Of a stretch of 64,000 nt of DNA, positions 8,264 through 16,329 are shown in pieces. The DNA lies in assembly GCA_938074605.1 (NCBI GenBank), contig CALJEI010000004.1:62001-126000 (forward strand), written 5' to 3'. This DNA is from an uncultured Ignisphaera sp. (GTDB lineage Archaea; Thermoproteota; Thermoprotei_A; Sulfolobales; Ignisphaeraceae). The notes under the pieces were generated by a model. That model made no database searches. It saw nothing but the letters and a program-made list of their open reading frames with translations, and had not been told where the DNA came from. Within the stretch, counting starts at the first letter, position 1; each line of letters opens with the position of its first letter. The translations under genes were made by a program, and so were the position numbers.

Positions 8264-10292
8264 ATATCTTTTTAAGCAATATCCACACTATAGCTATCAA
8301 TAGCAGTATTATTATTATCGCAATTAAAATTTCATTCCTTATATTTATGTAGTTGTTACTTGCTGATACTAATGATGTAATAGTTATAGTGTGGGACGGT
8401 TGAGTTACTGTGACTGTAATTGTTATCGTTGTTGTCTCGGTTTCTTTCTCATGGTAAGTTGTAATAGTATTGCTTTCTTTGTTAACCTCTGTAGATGGAT
8501 ATTCTGGTTTTGATAGTTCAGTTTTAAGGAATCTATATATTGATAGCATTATTGATAATCTAGATAGCATTACCAATTGTGTTTGGGGATAGGCTTCAAA
8601 TGCTTTTATCATCTCCATATACAGTGGGATGTCTATTGGTATAGTATCAGATGTAGTTAATAGTGAAAGCGATATGTTTATAGTTCTATTCAATGCTTCT
8701 ATTGTTGAACTATAATCTTGTAGAAAGAGAGACACTAATGCTAAATACATATGGCTTATAGAACTTACTCCAAGAGTGAGTCTATCAAGGGCATTATCCG
8801 CTTTAAGTAGTAATGAATATCTATACATAGCCTCTGAGAGTGCACCTCCAGATACTTGCATTGATGATGAAAATGCTACTATGTATGTATATATATTTTG
8901 AGATAACATTGAAATATATAAAGACATTCTATTCAGATCCTCACTAGATATACTTGGGCCAAAACTATGATATCTATCTAGGAGTATAGACCATAGCTTT
9001 GCTGTATAAGCTCTGGCGGAAGCTAGTGCTAAATACTGGGTCAAAGTATCTATGTATTGAGATGCTAAGGTTTTGTTTATATAGATTAGAGCTTCATAGG
9101 CTCTATCCAAAGCATTTATAGCTATGGAAAGCCTAGCTACATCCATGCTATTCCCTGCATAATCTCTATGTATAGAATTAATGACCTCATATATAGAGTT
9201 ATTTATTTTGTTAATTTCTTCTGATACAAAGGTTGTATCAATAACTGCTTTAAGAATATAGAGACGCTGATAAGCATATGTAAGTACTTGGAAATATAGA
9301 GATGAAGCAGCATATAGCTTTTCAGCACTAGCTAAAGCCTCAGCTTGACTCTTTAAATTATTGATACTTGAATCGATATTGTAAAGAATATTTCTGATAT
9401 ATACGTTAGTGTAGCCACCTATTAATGAAAGTGTTTTATTTTCAATAGCTTTACTCTCATTCAATACCCTCGTTATTTCACTAGATAGATTGAGTAGCCA
9501 TTCACGTTGTACATCATTTAATGCAGCATATATTGTGCTTAATCTATTTGAAAGGCTAAGGGTGGTGATAGGAGTAGTCTTATATATTCCATTACTAAAA
9601 ATCATTAGTGCTTCAAAAACATTTGCAACAGGTATTACCTGGATATTTAACTGAGCACCATATGATATAAGATCGACGGTCTCTGTAACAACTCTAGTAA
9701 TGATGGATGGACCAATTCTCTGCGTAACAACTCTATACACAATATCCCTTGTTTGACCATATGGAACGAGGAAGATTTTAGCTCCTCGAGAAGCAGCAGC
9801 ATTAAGTTTATATATTATCCCTCCAACAGGTCCTATACTACCATCAGGTAAAATCATGCCAGTCATTACAACACTTTCATTAAGTGGCAGCCTAAGTAGT
9901 GCAGCAGCAAAAGCAACAGCTGTAGCAGCACTTGCACTAGGTCCACCAATAATTGGAGAATCAGATTTTATAGAGGCATAGAAGTCGCATGTGTAAAAGC
10001 TTATATTAGCTATACTGCTTGCTACAAGTGCAGCTACCCTAGTAGATGCTTGTAAATCAATCTGGCTAAGAGGTAGTGTCTCTACATACACATGACCAGA
10101 GCCAGGACATATGACACGCACATATAGATTGGCTGATACTCCAATATATGAACCATTTGATAGTTGGCTAACAGCCACTATAGTTACATGCCTTGATTCA
10201 TCTAATGAATAGACATATGTTAAGGAATGTATGGATAGTAATGCAGTAATAATAATCAACATCATGGGTATTGCATAGCTTCTAGATACCAC
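8241..10292 (-). CDS. membrane-anchored archaeal Lon-like (S16 fold) serine protease
   Basis: This 683-residue protein has an N-terminal signal-like helix (about 8-28), a Lon-type proteolytic domain, a long helical region (about 270-610), a Thr-rich linker, and a C-terminal membrane helix ending in basic residues. The catalytic dyad is visible: Ser about 119 in GGPSASA and Lys about 162 in GGIIYKLNAAASRG, 43 residues apart as in classical Lon. There is no AAA+ ATPase domain, which fits the predicted archaeal serine proteases of the COG1750 group. The topology places the protease outside the cell or facing the pseudoperiplasm. The start is a GTG behind GGTAAAAGGA. It is monocistronic. Confidence 0.85.
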   Translation of the reverse strand: MVSRSYAIPMMLIIITALLSIHSLTYVYSLDESRHVTIVAVSQLSNGSYIGVSANLYVRVICPGSGHVYVETLPLSQIDLQASTRVAALVASSIANISFYTCDFYASIKSDSPIIGGPSASAATAVAFAAALLRLPLNESVVMTGMILPDGSIGPVGGIIYKLNAAASRGAKIFLVPYGQTRDIVYRVVTQRIGPSIITRVVTETVDLISYGAQLNIQVIPVANVFEALMIFSNGIYKTTPITTLSLSNRLSTIYAALNDVQREWLLNLSSEITRVLNESKAIENKTLSLIGGYTNVYIRNILYNIDSSINNLKSQAEALASAEKLYAASSLYFQVLTYAYQRLYILKAVIDTTFVSEEINKINNSIYEVINSIHRDYAGNSMDVARLSIAINALDRAYEALIYINKTLASQYIDTLTQYLALASARAYTAKLWSILLDRYHSFGPSISSEDLNRMSLYISMLSQNIYTYIVAFSSSMQVSGGALSEAMYRYSLLLKADNALDRLTLGVSSISHMYLALVSLFLQDYSSTIEALNRTINISLSLLTTSDTIPIDIPLYMEMIKAFEAYPQTQLVMLSRLSIMLSIYRFLKTELSKPEYPSTEVNKESNTITTYHEKETETTTITITVTVTQPSHTITITSLVSASNNYINIRNEILIAIIIILLLIAIVWILLKKIFSLYSMK

Positions 10293-10359
10293 AATCCTTT
10301 TACCTCATTTAAGTTGATCTATCTCGATAGATCCATTAGTTGCCTAAAAAGCTTACGCA

Positions 10360-10422
10360 CTATCGGTAAGTCTTTTTAAATCGTATTCCAGTGGTTTATT
10401 CAGTAGCCTTCTAAGTAGCTGT
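10360..10422. repeat. 63-base direct repeat, copy outside the gene
   Basis: These 63 bases are identical to 10662-10724, which lies inside the helical-protein gene at 10463-10909. The copy here lies in the non-coding gap between that gene and the Lon-like protease. Sequence on both sides of the two copies is unrelated, so the duplication has sharp ends. Confidence 0.9.
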
Positions 10423-10462
10423 TAATACTATGGATACTCGTCTATGTGAATTGAATACAATT

Positions 10463-10909
10463 TTAATGTCTAGCATCAAGCATCTTATTTGCATACTTAG
10501 CTATATTCTCTATATAGTCATCTATGGTGTTGATTATAGATTTTAAATAGTGCTGTGTTGTGATTTGCGAGAATTCTTTTAACATTTTAGAATTTTGTAT
10601 AAGGCTTCTCATAGTCATGGATAGCTCTAGGGGAAGGGTATATACATACTTGTCTATTTCGCTATCGGTAAGTCTTTTTAAATCGTATTCCAGTGGTTTA
10701 TTCAGTAGCCTTCTAAGTAGCTGTAAAAGCTTATCGAATTTGAGCATGACCATTGAGTATAGGTCGTATAGTTCTCTAAGTCTTCTTCTAGCAATATTGT
10801 AAAACGCCTCAACTAAATCGAAACGAACATCAGCCAAGAGGATATATAGTGTATATATAGTTTCTCTATCTATACTCTTTTCTATATCTCTCTTACCTTT
10901 AAATTTCAA
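10463..10909 (-). CDS. small helical protein of unknown function
   Basis: This 148-residue charged protein is predicted to be almost entirely helical (for example RRRLRELYDLYSMVMLKFDK and LNKPLEYDLKRLTDSEIDK) with no membrane segment and no cysteines; it may form a coiled-coil bundle. The TTG at 10909 gives the longest frame, but no good ribosome site precedes it. A GAGGTGA site further upstream serves a GTG that runs into a stop after five codons, so the start is uncertain. Codons 62-82 or so coincide with the 63-base repeat also found downstream of the gene. No homologous family is recognised. Confidence 0.6.
   Translation of the reverse strand: MKFKGKRDIEKSIDRETIYTLYILLADVRFDLVEAFYNIARRRLRELYDLYSMVMLKFDKLLQLLRRLLNKPLEYDLKRLTDSEIDKYVYTLPLELSMTMRSLIQNSKMLKEFSQITTQHYLKSIINTIDDYIENIAKYANKMLDARH
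10662..10724. repeat. 63-base direct repeat, copy inside the gene
   Basis: Perfect copy of 10360-10422. Read on the minus strand it encodes the segment around QLLRRLLNKPLEYDLKRLTD of the helical protein, so this copy is the likely source and the intergenic one the duplicate. Confidence 0.9.
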
Positions 10910-10975
10910 TAAAAAGTCTCTAAATATTGTGAATCACCTCAGTTTCAACAATATATCACCCTATTTTCACAAAAA

Positions 10976-10987
10976 GTTATAAATAAA
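10976..10987 (+). promoter_or_regulatory. TATA box of the zinc-finger gene
   Basis: GTTATAAATAAA is a strong archaeal TATA element. Transcription would begin about 25 bases downstream, near 11005, which is after an in-frame ATG at 10989. This argues that the real start of the gene is the ATG at 11025. Confidence 0.6.
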
Positions 10988-11024
10988 TATGGTGAGTACT
11001 ACTATAGGAGTAATAGGTGTTTGT

Positions 11025-11285
11025 ATGGCTCTTAATACGCGGGATAAGGATAAAGTTGTTAAATCTATTGCTAGGTGGCTTGCTGGGCTTCGACCTTCTT
11101 TTGGATATAAGTACTACTTTGAAAAGTATTCCTCTGCCCAAAGGGCTGTAGAAAAACTGCTTCCATATAAGGGACTTAGAGTGTGCCCTTTTTGCGGTAA
11201 GAGCTTTCTAAGATCATCAGCATTCATTACACATATTTTAAAATTCCATGGCGATGAGCTCGAAAAGCTCATTGATAACACGTAA
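11025..11285 (+). CDS. small C2H2 zinc-finger protein
   Basis: From the ATG at 11025 the protein has 86 residues and ends in a classical C2H2 finger: Cys 54 and 57, His 70 and 75 (C-X2-C-X12-H-X4-H, in VCPFCGKSF...ITHILKFHG). The N-terminal part is basic and helical (KVVKSIARWLAGLRPSFGYKYY). Such single-finger proteins are found across Thermoproteota and are assumed to bind DNA or RNA or act as adaptors. An in-frame ATG at 10989 would add 12 residues but lies only two bases after the TATA box; the 11025 ATG has GGTG at a good distance. It heads a run of same-strand genes to 14.6 kb. Confidence 0.8.
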   Translation: MALNTRDKDKVVKSIARWLAGLRPSFGYKYYFEKYSSAQRAVEKLLPYKGLRVCPFCGKSFLRSSAFITHILKFHGDELEKLIDNT

Positions 11286-11329
11286 TTAATTACCTTTAAA
11301 TAATTTTTAACCACCCCGGTGCTCATGAA

Positions 11330-12307
11330 TTGGACAACACACTATATGGTATGATGAGGATATTCAAAGAGTCTCAAATCAAGGTGAATAAAAGGTACAC
11401 AAGGCTCTACATAAATAGTATAGAGGATTCTCTAGAGTTTCTAGATGAAGATGCGAGAATAGTACCACTTGAGGCGTTTATAGCTTTAAACAAGCTCTAT
11501 AACAATGATATTAAAAGTTTTATTGAAACCCATATAGATGCCCATATTTGTGCATCTCTTACATCATTATGTAGGGAGTATGGTCCTAGAGTCAAGTGTT
11601 CAATTTATATGGATAATAAGCATGTAGAACTGTATTCAGAGTGCTTTGATATAGAAATACTTAGTGCAATAGTATTTGGCGATTTGTCTAATCTATTTAC
11701 ATTTGAAGTAGGATATAGAGATGATAAAAAGTTTAAGAGGGCCACAATACCCAAGAAATTTATATTACAATTAGCTTCAATAACTTCAAGGTGGAAGAGA
11801 GATAGAGTTGAAAGCTGGTTTTCTACAATACCTATAAAAACATTTCATAGTGCTATTGAATACATACTAGAGAACAAAGATAAAACTACAGAATTAATCT
11901 TCCATATCCCATGCTTAAATAACGAGGTCATTGAACTATTGTATAGAGTGTCTAAATTACTTACAAGGAGTAGAATATATATTCTAACTACGTCACCATT
12001 CTCAGACTTTATTGAAAGATGCCAGACGAACCGTAAAGATATATTCATTTCCTATTTAGAGGCTTTAGAATTGTTACCTGAATATAATGTAATTATATGT
12101 AATGTAGATGTTATGCACATAGGTCTTATAGTAAATAGAACATATTATATAGTATCCTATGAATATAACTATAGAGATAGTATGGATATAAGTATGGTAA
12201 GGGATAAATCATATATTCAAACAGCAGCACAAGGTTTTCTTAGAGAGTGTTTATGCTTAAATAATCTAATTAAAGATAGCCATGGCTACATTTATAAAGC
12301 TGTATAA
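11330..12307 (+). CDS. protein of unknown function (325 aa)
   Basis: A TTG at 11330 behind CCGGTG opens a 325-residue frame; an ATG at 11351 is a possible later start. The protein is soluble with mixed helix and strand. The C-terminal half alternates strands and helices (ELIFHIPCLNNEVIELLYRV, RSRIYILTTSPFSDFIE, YNVIICNVDVMHIGLIVNRT), a pattern reminiscent of phospholipase-D-like nuclease folds, but no HKD motif is present. It lies between the zinc-finger gene and the radical SAM gene on the same strand, so a common transcription unit is likely. Function not recognised. Confidence 0.65.
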   Translation: MDNTLYGMMRIFKESQIKVNKRYTRLYINSIEDSLEFLDEDARIVPLEAFIALNKLYNNDIKSFIETHIDAHICASLTSLCREYGPRVKCSIYMDNKHVELYSECFDIEILSAIVFGDLSNLFTFEVGYRDDKKFKRATIPKKFILQLASITSRWKRDRVESWFSTIPIKTFHSAIEYILENKDKTTELIFHIPCLNNEVIELLYRVSKLLTRSRIYILTTSPFSDFIERCQTNRKDIFISYLEALELLPEYNVIICNVDVMHIGLIVNRTYYIVSYEYNYRDSMDISMVRDKSYIQTAAQGFLRECLCLNNLIKDSHGYIYKAV

Positions 12308-12357
12308 GGTGGTTATCTACTATAAAACTTAGTTAGTAAGAAATTGTGTAGATAATT

Positions 12358-13251
12358 GTGTATAGAATAGAACTTAATGAGGAATCCACCATAGTGTACG
12401 ATCCAATAATGCTAAGTAAGATTGTTGAAGAGAGGGTGATGTATTTAGATAATAATAGGTTTTTCCGAAAATACTATAGATTTAGAGCGACTAATTTCTA
12501 TGGAGGTTCAGCAACAGGTGATGTTATTGGATGTAATCTTTATTGCAAATATTGTTGGAGTTTAGGTATAAATAAATACTCAAATCTAAAGAATATAGGA
12601 TTCTATATGGGGCCTGAAGAAGCAGCATTGAAACTTTTAGAAATTGCTGCTAAAAATAATTTTAGGTATATTAGACTAAGTGGTGGTGAACCAACAATAG
12701 GGTTTAACCATGTTATTCAACTTCTGAAGATGGTTAATGGGTTTACATCTTTTAATAAAATTAGGTTTATCTTGGAAACCAATGGTATTTTAATAGGATA
12801 TGGAAAAGAGTATGTTGAAGAATTACTTAAGTTTCCTTTTGTTATTGTTAGGGTTTCTCTTAAGGGGTGTTCCCCTGATGAATTCAAGACTATTACGGGT
12901 GTATGTGGGGAATTCTATGAATATCAGTTGAAAGCTATAGAATATCTTTTTGAATACAATGTAGATACCATTATAGCCGTTACTATAGGTTTTTGTAGTA
13001 AGGAGTCCTTTACTAGATTAATAGAGCGGCTTCTAAGAATTAGAGAGGATATTATATATAGAATAGAACTTGAAGTAGCTAAACTGTATCCAAATGTAAT
13101 TAAAATGTTATATGAAGCAAAATTATTTCCATGGATAGCAGTAGATCCAAAAGAAAACATCCTATTAAGAGGGGAGGATGTTGAACAGTTTATTAGAAAA
13201 AGATATAAAGAGTATAGAGAGAGCGATCATACAGATATTAGCAAATTATAA
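12358..13251 (+). CDS. radical SAM protein, PflA-like, function unknown
   Basis: This 297-residue protein starts at a GTG and has the radical SAM cluster motif C-X3-C-X2-C at about residues 59, 63 and 66 (GCNLYCKYCWS), followed by the SAM-binding RLSGGEPTIG and an ETNG strand motif. The barrel then continues with VRVSLKGCSPDEF. This arrangement resembles archaeal radical SAM proteins related to pyruvate formate-lyase activating enzyme. No second cluster motif is obvious, so it is more likely a simple activase- or modification-type enzyme than a SPASM enzyme. The next gene starts 74 bases before its end. Its substrate is unknown; the zinc-finger and winged-helix-like neighbours are the only clues. 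Confidence 0.82.
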   Translation: MYRIELNEESTIVYDPIMLSKIVEERVMYLDNNRFFRKYYRFRATNFYGGSATGDVIGCNLYCKYCWSLGINKYSNLKNIGFYMGPEEAALKLLEIAAKNNFRYIRLSGGEPTIGFNHVIQLLKMVNGFTSFNKIRFILETNGILIGYGKEYVEELLKFPFVIVRVSLKGCSPDEFKTITGVCGEFYEYQLKAIEYLFEYNVDTIIAVTIGFCSKESFTRLIERLLRIREDIIYRIELEVAKLYPNVIKMLYEAKLFPWIAVDPKENILLRGEDVEQFIRKRYKEYRESDHTDISKL

Positions 13252-13426
13252 AGACGGTCTAACCTTCGAAGAACTTAGAGAAGCTCTTGAACATAGTGGG
13301 TATTATCTCGATGGATTGACACTTAGAAAAATCATAGCTAATTTAATACATAGCAACATTATTTATAAAATTCCATCGGAGAAGAGGAAAAAATTTTTAC
13401 TGTTTCTATATAGAATTGATCGATAG
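13178..13426 (+). CDS. small winged-helix-like protein
   Basis: This 82-residue protein overlaps the end of the radical SAM gene by 74 bases in another frame. Its core (DGLTFEELREALEHSGYYLDGL then LRKIIANLIHSNIIYKIPS and KKFLLFLYRI) has the helix-helix-wing rhythm of a winged-helix DNA-binding domain. The start is an ATG at 13178 or a TTG at 13181, directly behind GGGGAGG; the large overlap is unusual, but the protein body is too regular to be a chance frame. It may be a regulator or adaptor for the radical SAM enzyme. No family name assigned. Confidence 0.65.
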   Translation: MLNSLLEKDIKSIERAIIQILANYKDGLTFEELREALEHSGYYLDGLTLRKIIANLIHSNIIYKIPSEKRKKFLLFLYRIDR

Positions 13427-13479
13427 ACAAGATTAATATATCTAAAAAGCTAAAAAATATTTCAGTAGGGTGTGTAAAT

Positions 13480-14643
13480 TTGTCACATGTCATGGATATA
13501 GCAAATAAACCTCAGCTTTTACTGAAACCCTTTATGAAGATAGGCGAAATACTTCCAAAAATGAAGGAGTTAAGGATTAGAGATGCTCCTGTAATTAATG
13601 AAGATAACCATCTTATAGGTATGGTAAGTTATAGGAGCATACTTATGAAGGGTGTTGGCAGGGATACTAGAGTTCAGAGTATTATGGAGCCACCCTTCTA
13701 TATTTATGAGGATGCAGATATAAATACTGCTATTAATAGCCTTGTAACATGGAGGTCAAAAGAAATACCCGTTATTAACATAGACGGTATTGTGGTGGGT
13801 ATCATCTCTAGAAGTGCCATACTATATAATCTCATTGAAAATAAAAAAATTCCTAAGGCTAAAGTTTGGGATGTAATGAGCAAACCTGCAATAACTATAA
13901 GTGAGAAGGAGAATATAGCTAAAGGTAGATGGCTTATGTTGAAAAGCGGTATCTCTAGGTTACCAGTTGTTGATGCAGGCAATAGGGTTGTAGGAGTAAT
14001 AACACTTAGCGACATAGTTGAGAGACTCTATACAATTAGGCTAAGTAGGAGGAAAGGCTATGAATGGATTCAAAGTGAAGAATCATTTCTTGCAGCACCT
14101 GTATCAGAATTTATGACAGCTCCACCAATATCAATACCAATTGATATAGATATAGTTGAAGCAGCAAGAATCCTTCTTGATAATAGAATATCTGGAGCAC
14201 CAGCGGTAACAAGCGATAATATCGTTAAAGGCGTGGTGAGCAGCATAGATATACTGAGGAGATATCTAGAAACATTCACAGTGGTACAGCCTATAGAGGC
14301 AAAAATTTCAGGTGCAATTGGGGATGAATTAGAGAGAATTCAGATAGAAAAACTTGTCAATAGCTATCTCTCTAAATACTCAAGATATATAGGGATAGTA
14401 AACTTTAAGTTAATTGTTAAACGACGGGGTAAGATGGAAGATATGGCTATTGAAAAGAGAAGACAATATGATGTATCTATAAGGTTAACTACAAATCTTG
14501 GTACCCTATCTGTAAACTCACAATGCTGGGATTTAGCCACATGTGTTAGAGAAACTCTGTCTATTCTAGAAAGAAGATTGCGAAAAATGATAGATAAGAA
14601 AGGTATAAGGAGCTACAATAGTAGAAAGTTAGAAGGGGAATAG
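13480..14643 (+). CDS. four-CBS-domain protein with C-terminal ribosome-hibernation-factor-like domain
   Basis: This 387-residue protein holds four CBS domains (about 10-58, 66-120, 129-184 and 206-262), as seen from repeats of the type VIGMVSYRSIL, VVGVITLSDIVERL and VKGVVSSIDILRRYL, which usually bind adenine nucleotides. The last ~110 residues follow a strand-helix-strands-helix order: an opening strand, helix ERIQIEKLVNSYLSKY, strands VNFKLIVKRRG, YDVSIRLTTN and GTLSVNSQ, and helix CVRETLSILERRLRKMIDKK. This resembles the HPF/RaiA fold of ribosome hibernation factors. An energy-sensing ribosome factor is therefore inferred. The start is a TTG behind GGTGTG; an ATG at 13492 is possible. 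Confidence 0.8.
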   Translation: MSHVMDIANKPQLLLKPFMKIGEILPKMKELRIRDAPVINEDNHLIGMVSYRSILMKGVGRDTRVQSIMEPPFYIYEDADINTAINSLVTWRSKEIPVINIDGIVVGIISRSAILYNLIENKKIPKAKVWDVMSKPAITISEKENIAKGRWLMLKSGISRLPVVDAGNRVVGVITLSDIVERLYTIRLSRRKGYEWIQSEESFLAAPVSEFMTAPPISIPIDIDIVEAARILLDNRISGAPAVTSDNIVKGVVSSIDILRRYLETFTVVQPIEAKISGAIGDELERIQIEKLVNSYLSKYSRYIGIVNFKLIVKRRGKMEDMAIEKRRQYDVSIRLTTNLGTLSVNSQCWDLATCVRETLSILERRLRKMIDKKGIRSYNSRKLEGE

Positions 14644-14669
14644 ATAGAGTAATTATGGTAAAATGGTGG

Positions 14670-15461
14670 CTACTCTACGATTTCTATGTCTATTCTATAT
14701 GGGAGTTCTGATGTTAAATTTTTTACGACTTCTTCATAGCATTCATTTACACTACTTGGATTCATTATACTTAGTTCAATATTTAATGTTACACTATCAT
14801 CGGATATTTCATGAGGTTTTATAGATATCTCTTCTTTAATGATAATCTTAGATCTTTTTAATATATTTGTTATTTTTTCTATAAGTGTCTTAACATCTAG
14901 ATTATAACCATATAACTTTACCATGAATCGTAGTGATGTATGTTGCTTTTTTACAATAATTGCATTGAATACCTTTTTGTAAGGTATGAGCACGGAAGTG
15001 CCATGGGTTGTTCTTAAAATCATGTGACTACCTTCAGCTAGTATTACTCTTCCCATATAGTTCTTGCCATCAATTGCTATTTCGATATTGTCGCCCTCTT
15101 TGACTATACCAGATGACATAACAATTAAGTACATAAAAGTACTTTCAATATAGCTATATAGCGATGTTAGTATTATGGCGCTCATGGTAATGAAAATAGC
15201 TATTGAGAGCCATACAATTTCATATCTTTGGAAAATAGATGAGAACAGCATAGGAAGAGCTATAGCTGTAATAGTAATTAGAATTATTATTCTAAGGGTG
15301 CCCTCTGTACCATGAGTAATGACACCTTTTAGCCTTAATTTATATAGAAGCTTCTTAGCAATAAGATAGATTATGGCTATTATAACTAAAGCTACAACTA
15401 TATTTAGATATGGCTGAAACTGCTCCAGAAGAGATGTAATAGGAATTTCCCTGATGTTCAC
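14670..15461 (-). CDS. MscS-family mechanosensitive channel-like protein
   Basis: This 263-residue protein has three N-terminal membrane helices (about 19-40, 52-72 and 77-100) and then a pore-lining helix and beta domain of the small-conductance mechanosensitive channel family (FMYLIVMSSGIVKEGDNIEIAI then LRTTHGTSVLIPYKKVFNAII). A C-terminal alpha-beta domain follows, as in MscS. It would release solutes on osmotic downshock. Start is a GTG behind GGGTGA. It is followed on the same strand order by TrkA- and TrkH-like genes, so the three serve ion and turgor balance. Confidence 0.82.
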   Translation of the reverse strand: MNIREIPITSLLEQFQPYLNIVVALVIIAIIYLIAKKLLYKLRLKGVITHGTEGTLRIIILITITAIALPMLFSSIFQRYEIVWLSIAIFITMSAIILTSLYSYIESTFMYLIVMSSGIVKEGDNIEIAIDGKNYMGRVILAEGSHMILRTTHGTSVLIPYKKVFNAIIVKKQHTSLRFMVKLYGYNLDVKTLIEKITNILKRSKIIIKEEISIKPHEISDDSVTLNIELSIMNPSSVNECYEEVVKNLTSELPYRIDIEIVE

Positions 15462-15516
15462 GAAAATTTCACCCGGCTATATGCATTTCTAGCCAAACCA
15501 TTTTATTAATATTACC

Positions 15517-15547
15517 TATGATACTTAATATCATTTATGATACTTAA
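15517..15547. repeat. short direct repeat upstream of the MscS-like gene
   Basis: The 12-base word TATGATACTTAA occurs at 15517-15528 and 15536-15547, a spacing of 19 bases, 56-86 bases before the channel start. Such paired words can be regulator sites, but the AT-rich content makes chance possible. Confidence 0.35.
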
Positions 15548-15567
15548 AAAGTTTTTATAGGCTAAAA

Positions 15568-15595
15568 GTCTCATCCTCTAGGGTGGGGAGGAGAC
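15568..15595. other. strong hairpin between TrkA-like and MscS-like genes
   Basis: GTCTC-A-TCCTC at 15568-15578 can pair with GGGGA-G-GAGAC at 15585-15595, leaving a loop of six bases and one mismatch. It is much richer in G and C than its surroundings. It lies about 33 bases after the end of the TrkA-like gene on the minus strand. It could be an RNA element, a terminator-like structure or the subterminal hairpin of a lost IS200/IS605-type element. Confidence 0.4.
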
Positions 15596-15627
15596 CAGTC
15601 TTATAGAGTTAAACAAGGAGATATTGT

Positions 15628-16263
15628 CTATAAGCTAATGATGTGCTGAATATTGTGAGGTGATGTTAGAATAAATACTTTGTCACCCCTCTGAATTCTA
15701 TATTCTCTACTTGGATATATCACTCTATTCTCTTTATCAATGATAAAAACTATCTGAACATCTAGTTTCATAAGATCCTCTATGCTTTTATCGATGAGGT
15801 TTAAATGTATTGAAGAATCGAGTAGAAGCAGAGACCAGTCTTGGGATATCTCCAACCTCTTTATATTATAGAGTCTCTCCTTAAGAATAGCGCTAAGCTC
15901 GCTGGGTTTTACAATAACCTCGCTCGCTAAATTAAGTTCTCTTAATACAGATGCTAGTCTACTATCACTAACAACAGCAATAATTCTAGGAACACCTAAA
16001 TGCTTTGCATAGGAGCATACAACTATATTAATGAGGTCATTTGTATGAGTAGCTATCACTATATCAGCTCTCGGCATTCCAACCTCCTTATACAGGTCTA
16101 AGTCAAGGAGATCACCGACAAATGCTGCTACGTCTAGCTCCCTCCTTAAACCTTCAGCACGACTTGAATCACTATCTATAATTGCAACATCTATATCGGC
16201 CTTGATAAGCTCTTCAATAAATTGAGTTAATTCTTTTGAAAATCCAACGACCAAGACTCGCAT
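15628..16263 (-). CDS. trkA: TrkA-family potassium uptake regulator (RCK/TrkA-N domain)
   Basis: This 211-residue cytoplasmic protein has an N-terminal Rossmann RCK domain (RVLVVGFSKELTQFIEEL, then a DVAIIDSD strand that binds the nucleotide ribose) and a C-terminal TrkA-C domain (VQIVFIIDKENRVIYPSREY, RGDKVFILT). It gates the TrkH channel in response to NAD(H) or ATP/ADP. The usual GXGXXG nucleotide loop is altered to GFSKEL, so ligand preference may differ. It lies 66 bases after trkH on the same strand; the pair is likely co-transcribed. Confidence 0.85.
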   Translation of the reverse strand: MRVLVVGFSKELTQFIEELIKADIDVAIIDSDSSRAEGLRRELDVAAFVGDLLDLDLYKEVGMPRADIVIATHTNDLINIVVCSYAKHLGVPRIIAVVSDSRLASVLRELNLASEVIVKPSELSAILKERLYNIKRLEISQDWSLLLLDSSIHLNLIDKSIEDLMKLDVQIVFIIDKENRVIYPSREYRIQRGDKVFILTSPHNIQHIISL

Positions 16264-16329
16264 CTAAATATACCTAAAATATAGCTCTTTACACAGTATT
16301 TAAACCTGTATAGTTAGCCATTGTATTGG

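Noticed and set aside
15592-15842. The word GAGACCAGTCT occurring at 15592 and again near 15832
   Set aside because: Eleven bases only, one copy inside the TrkA-like gene, with no extended similarity; treated as chance.
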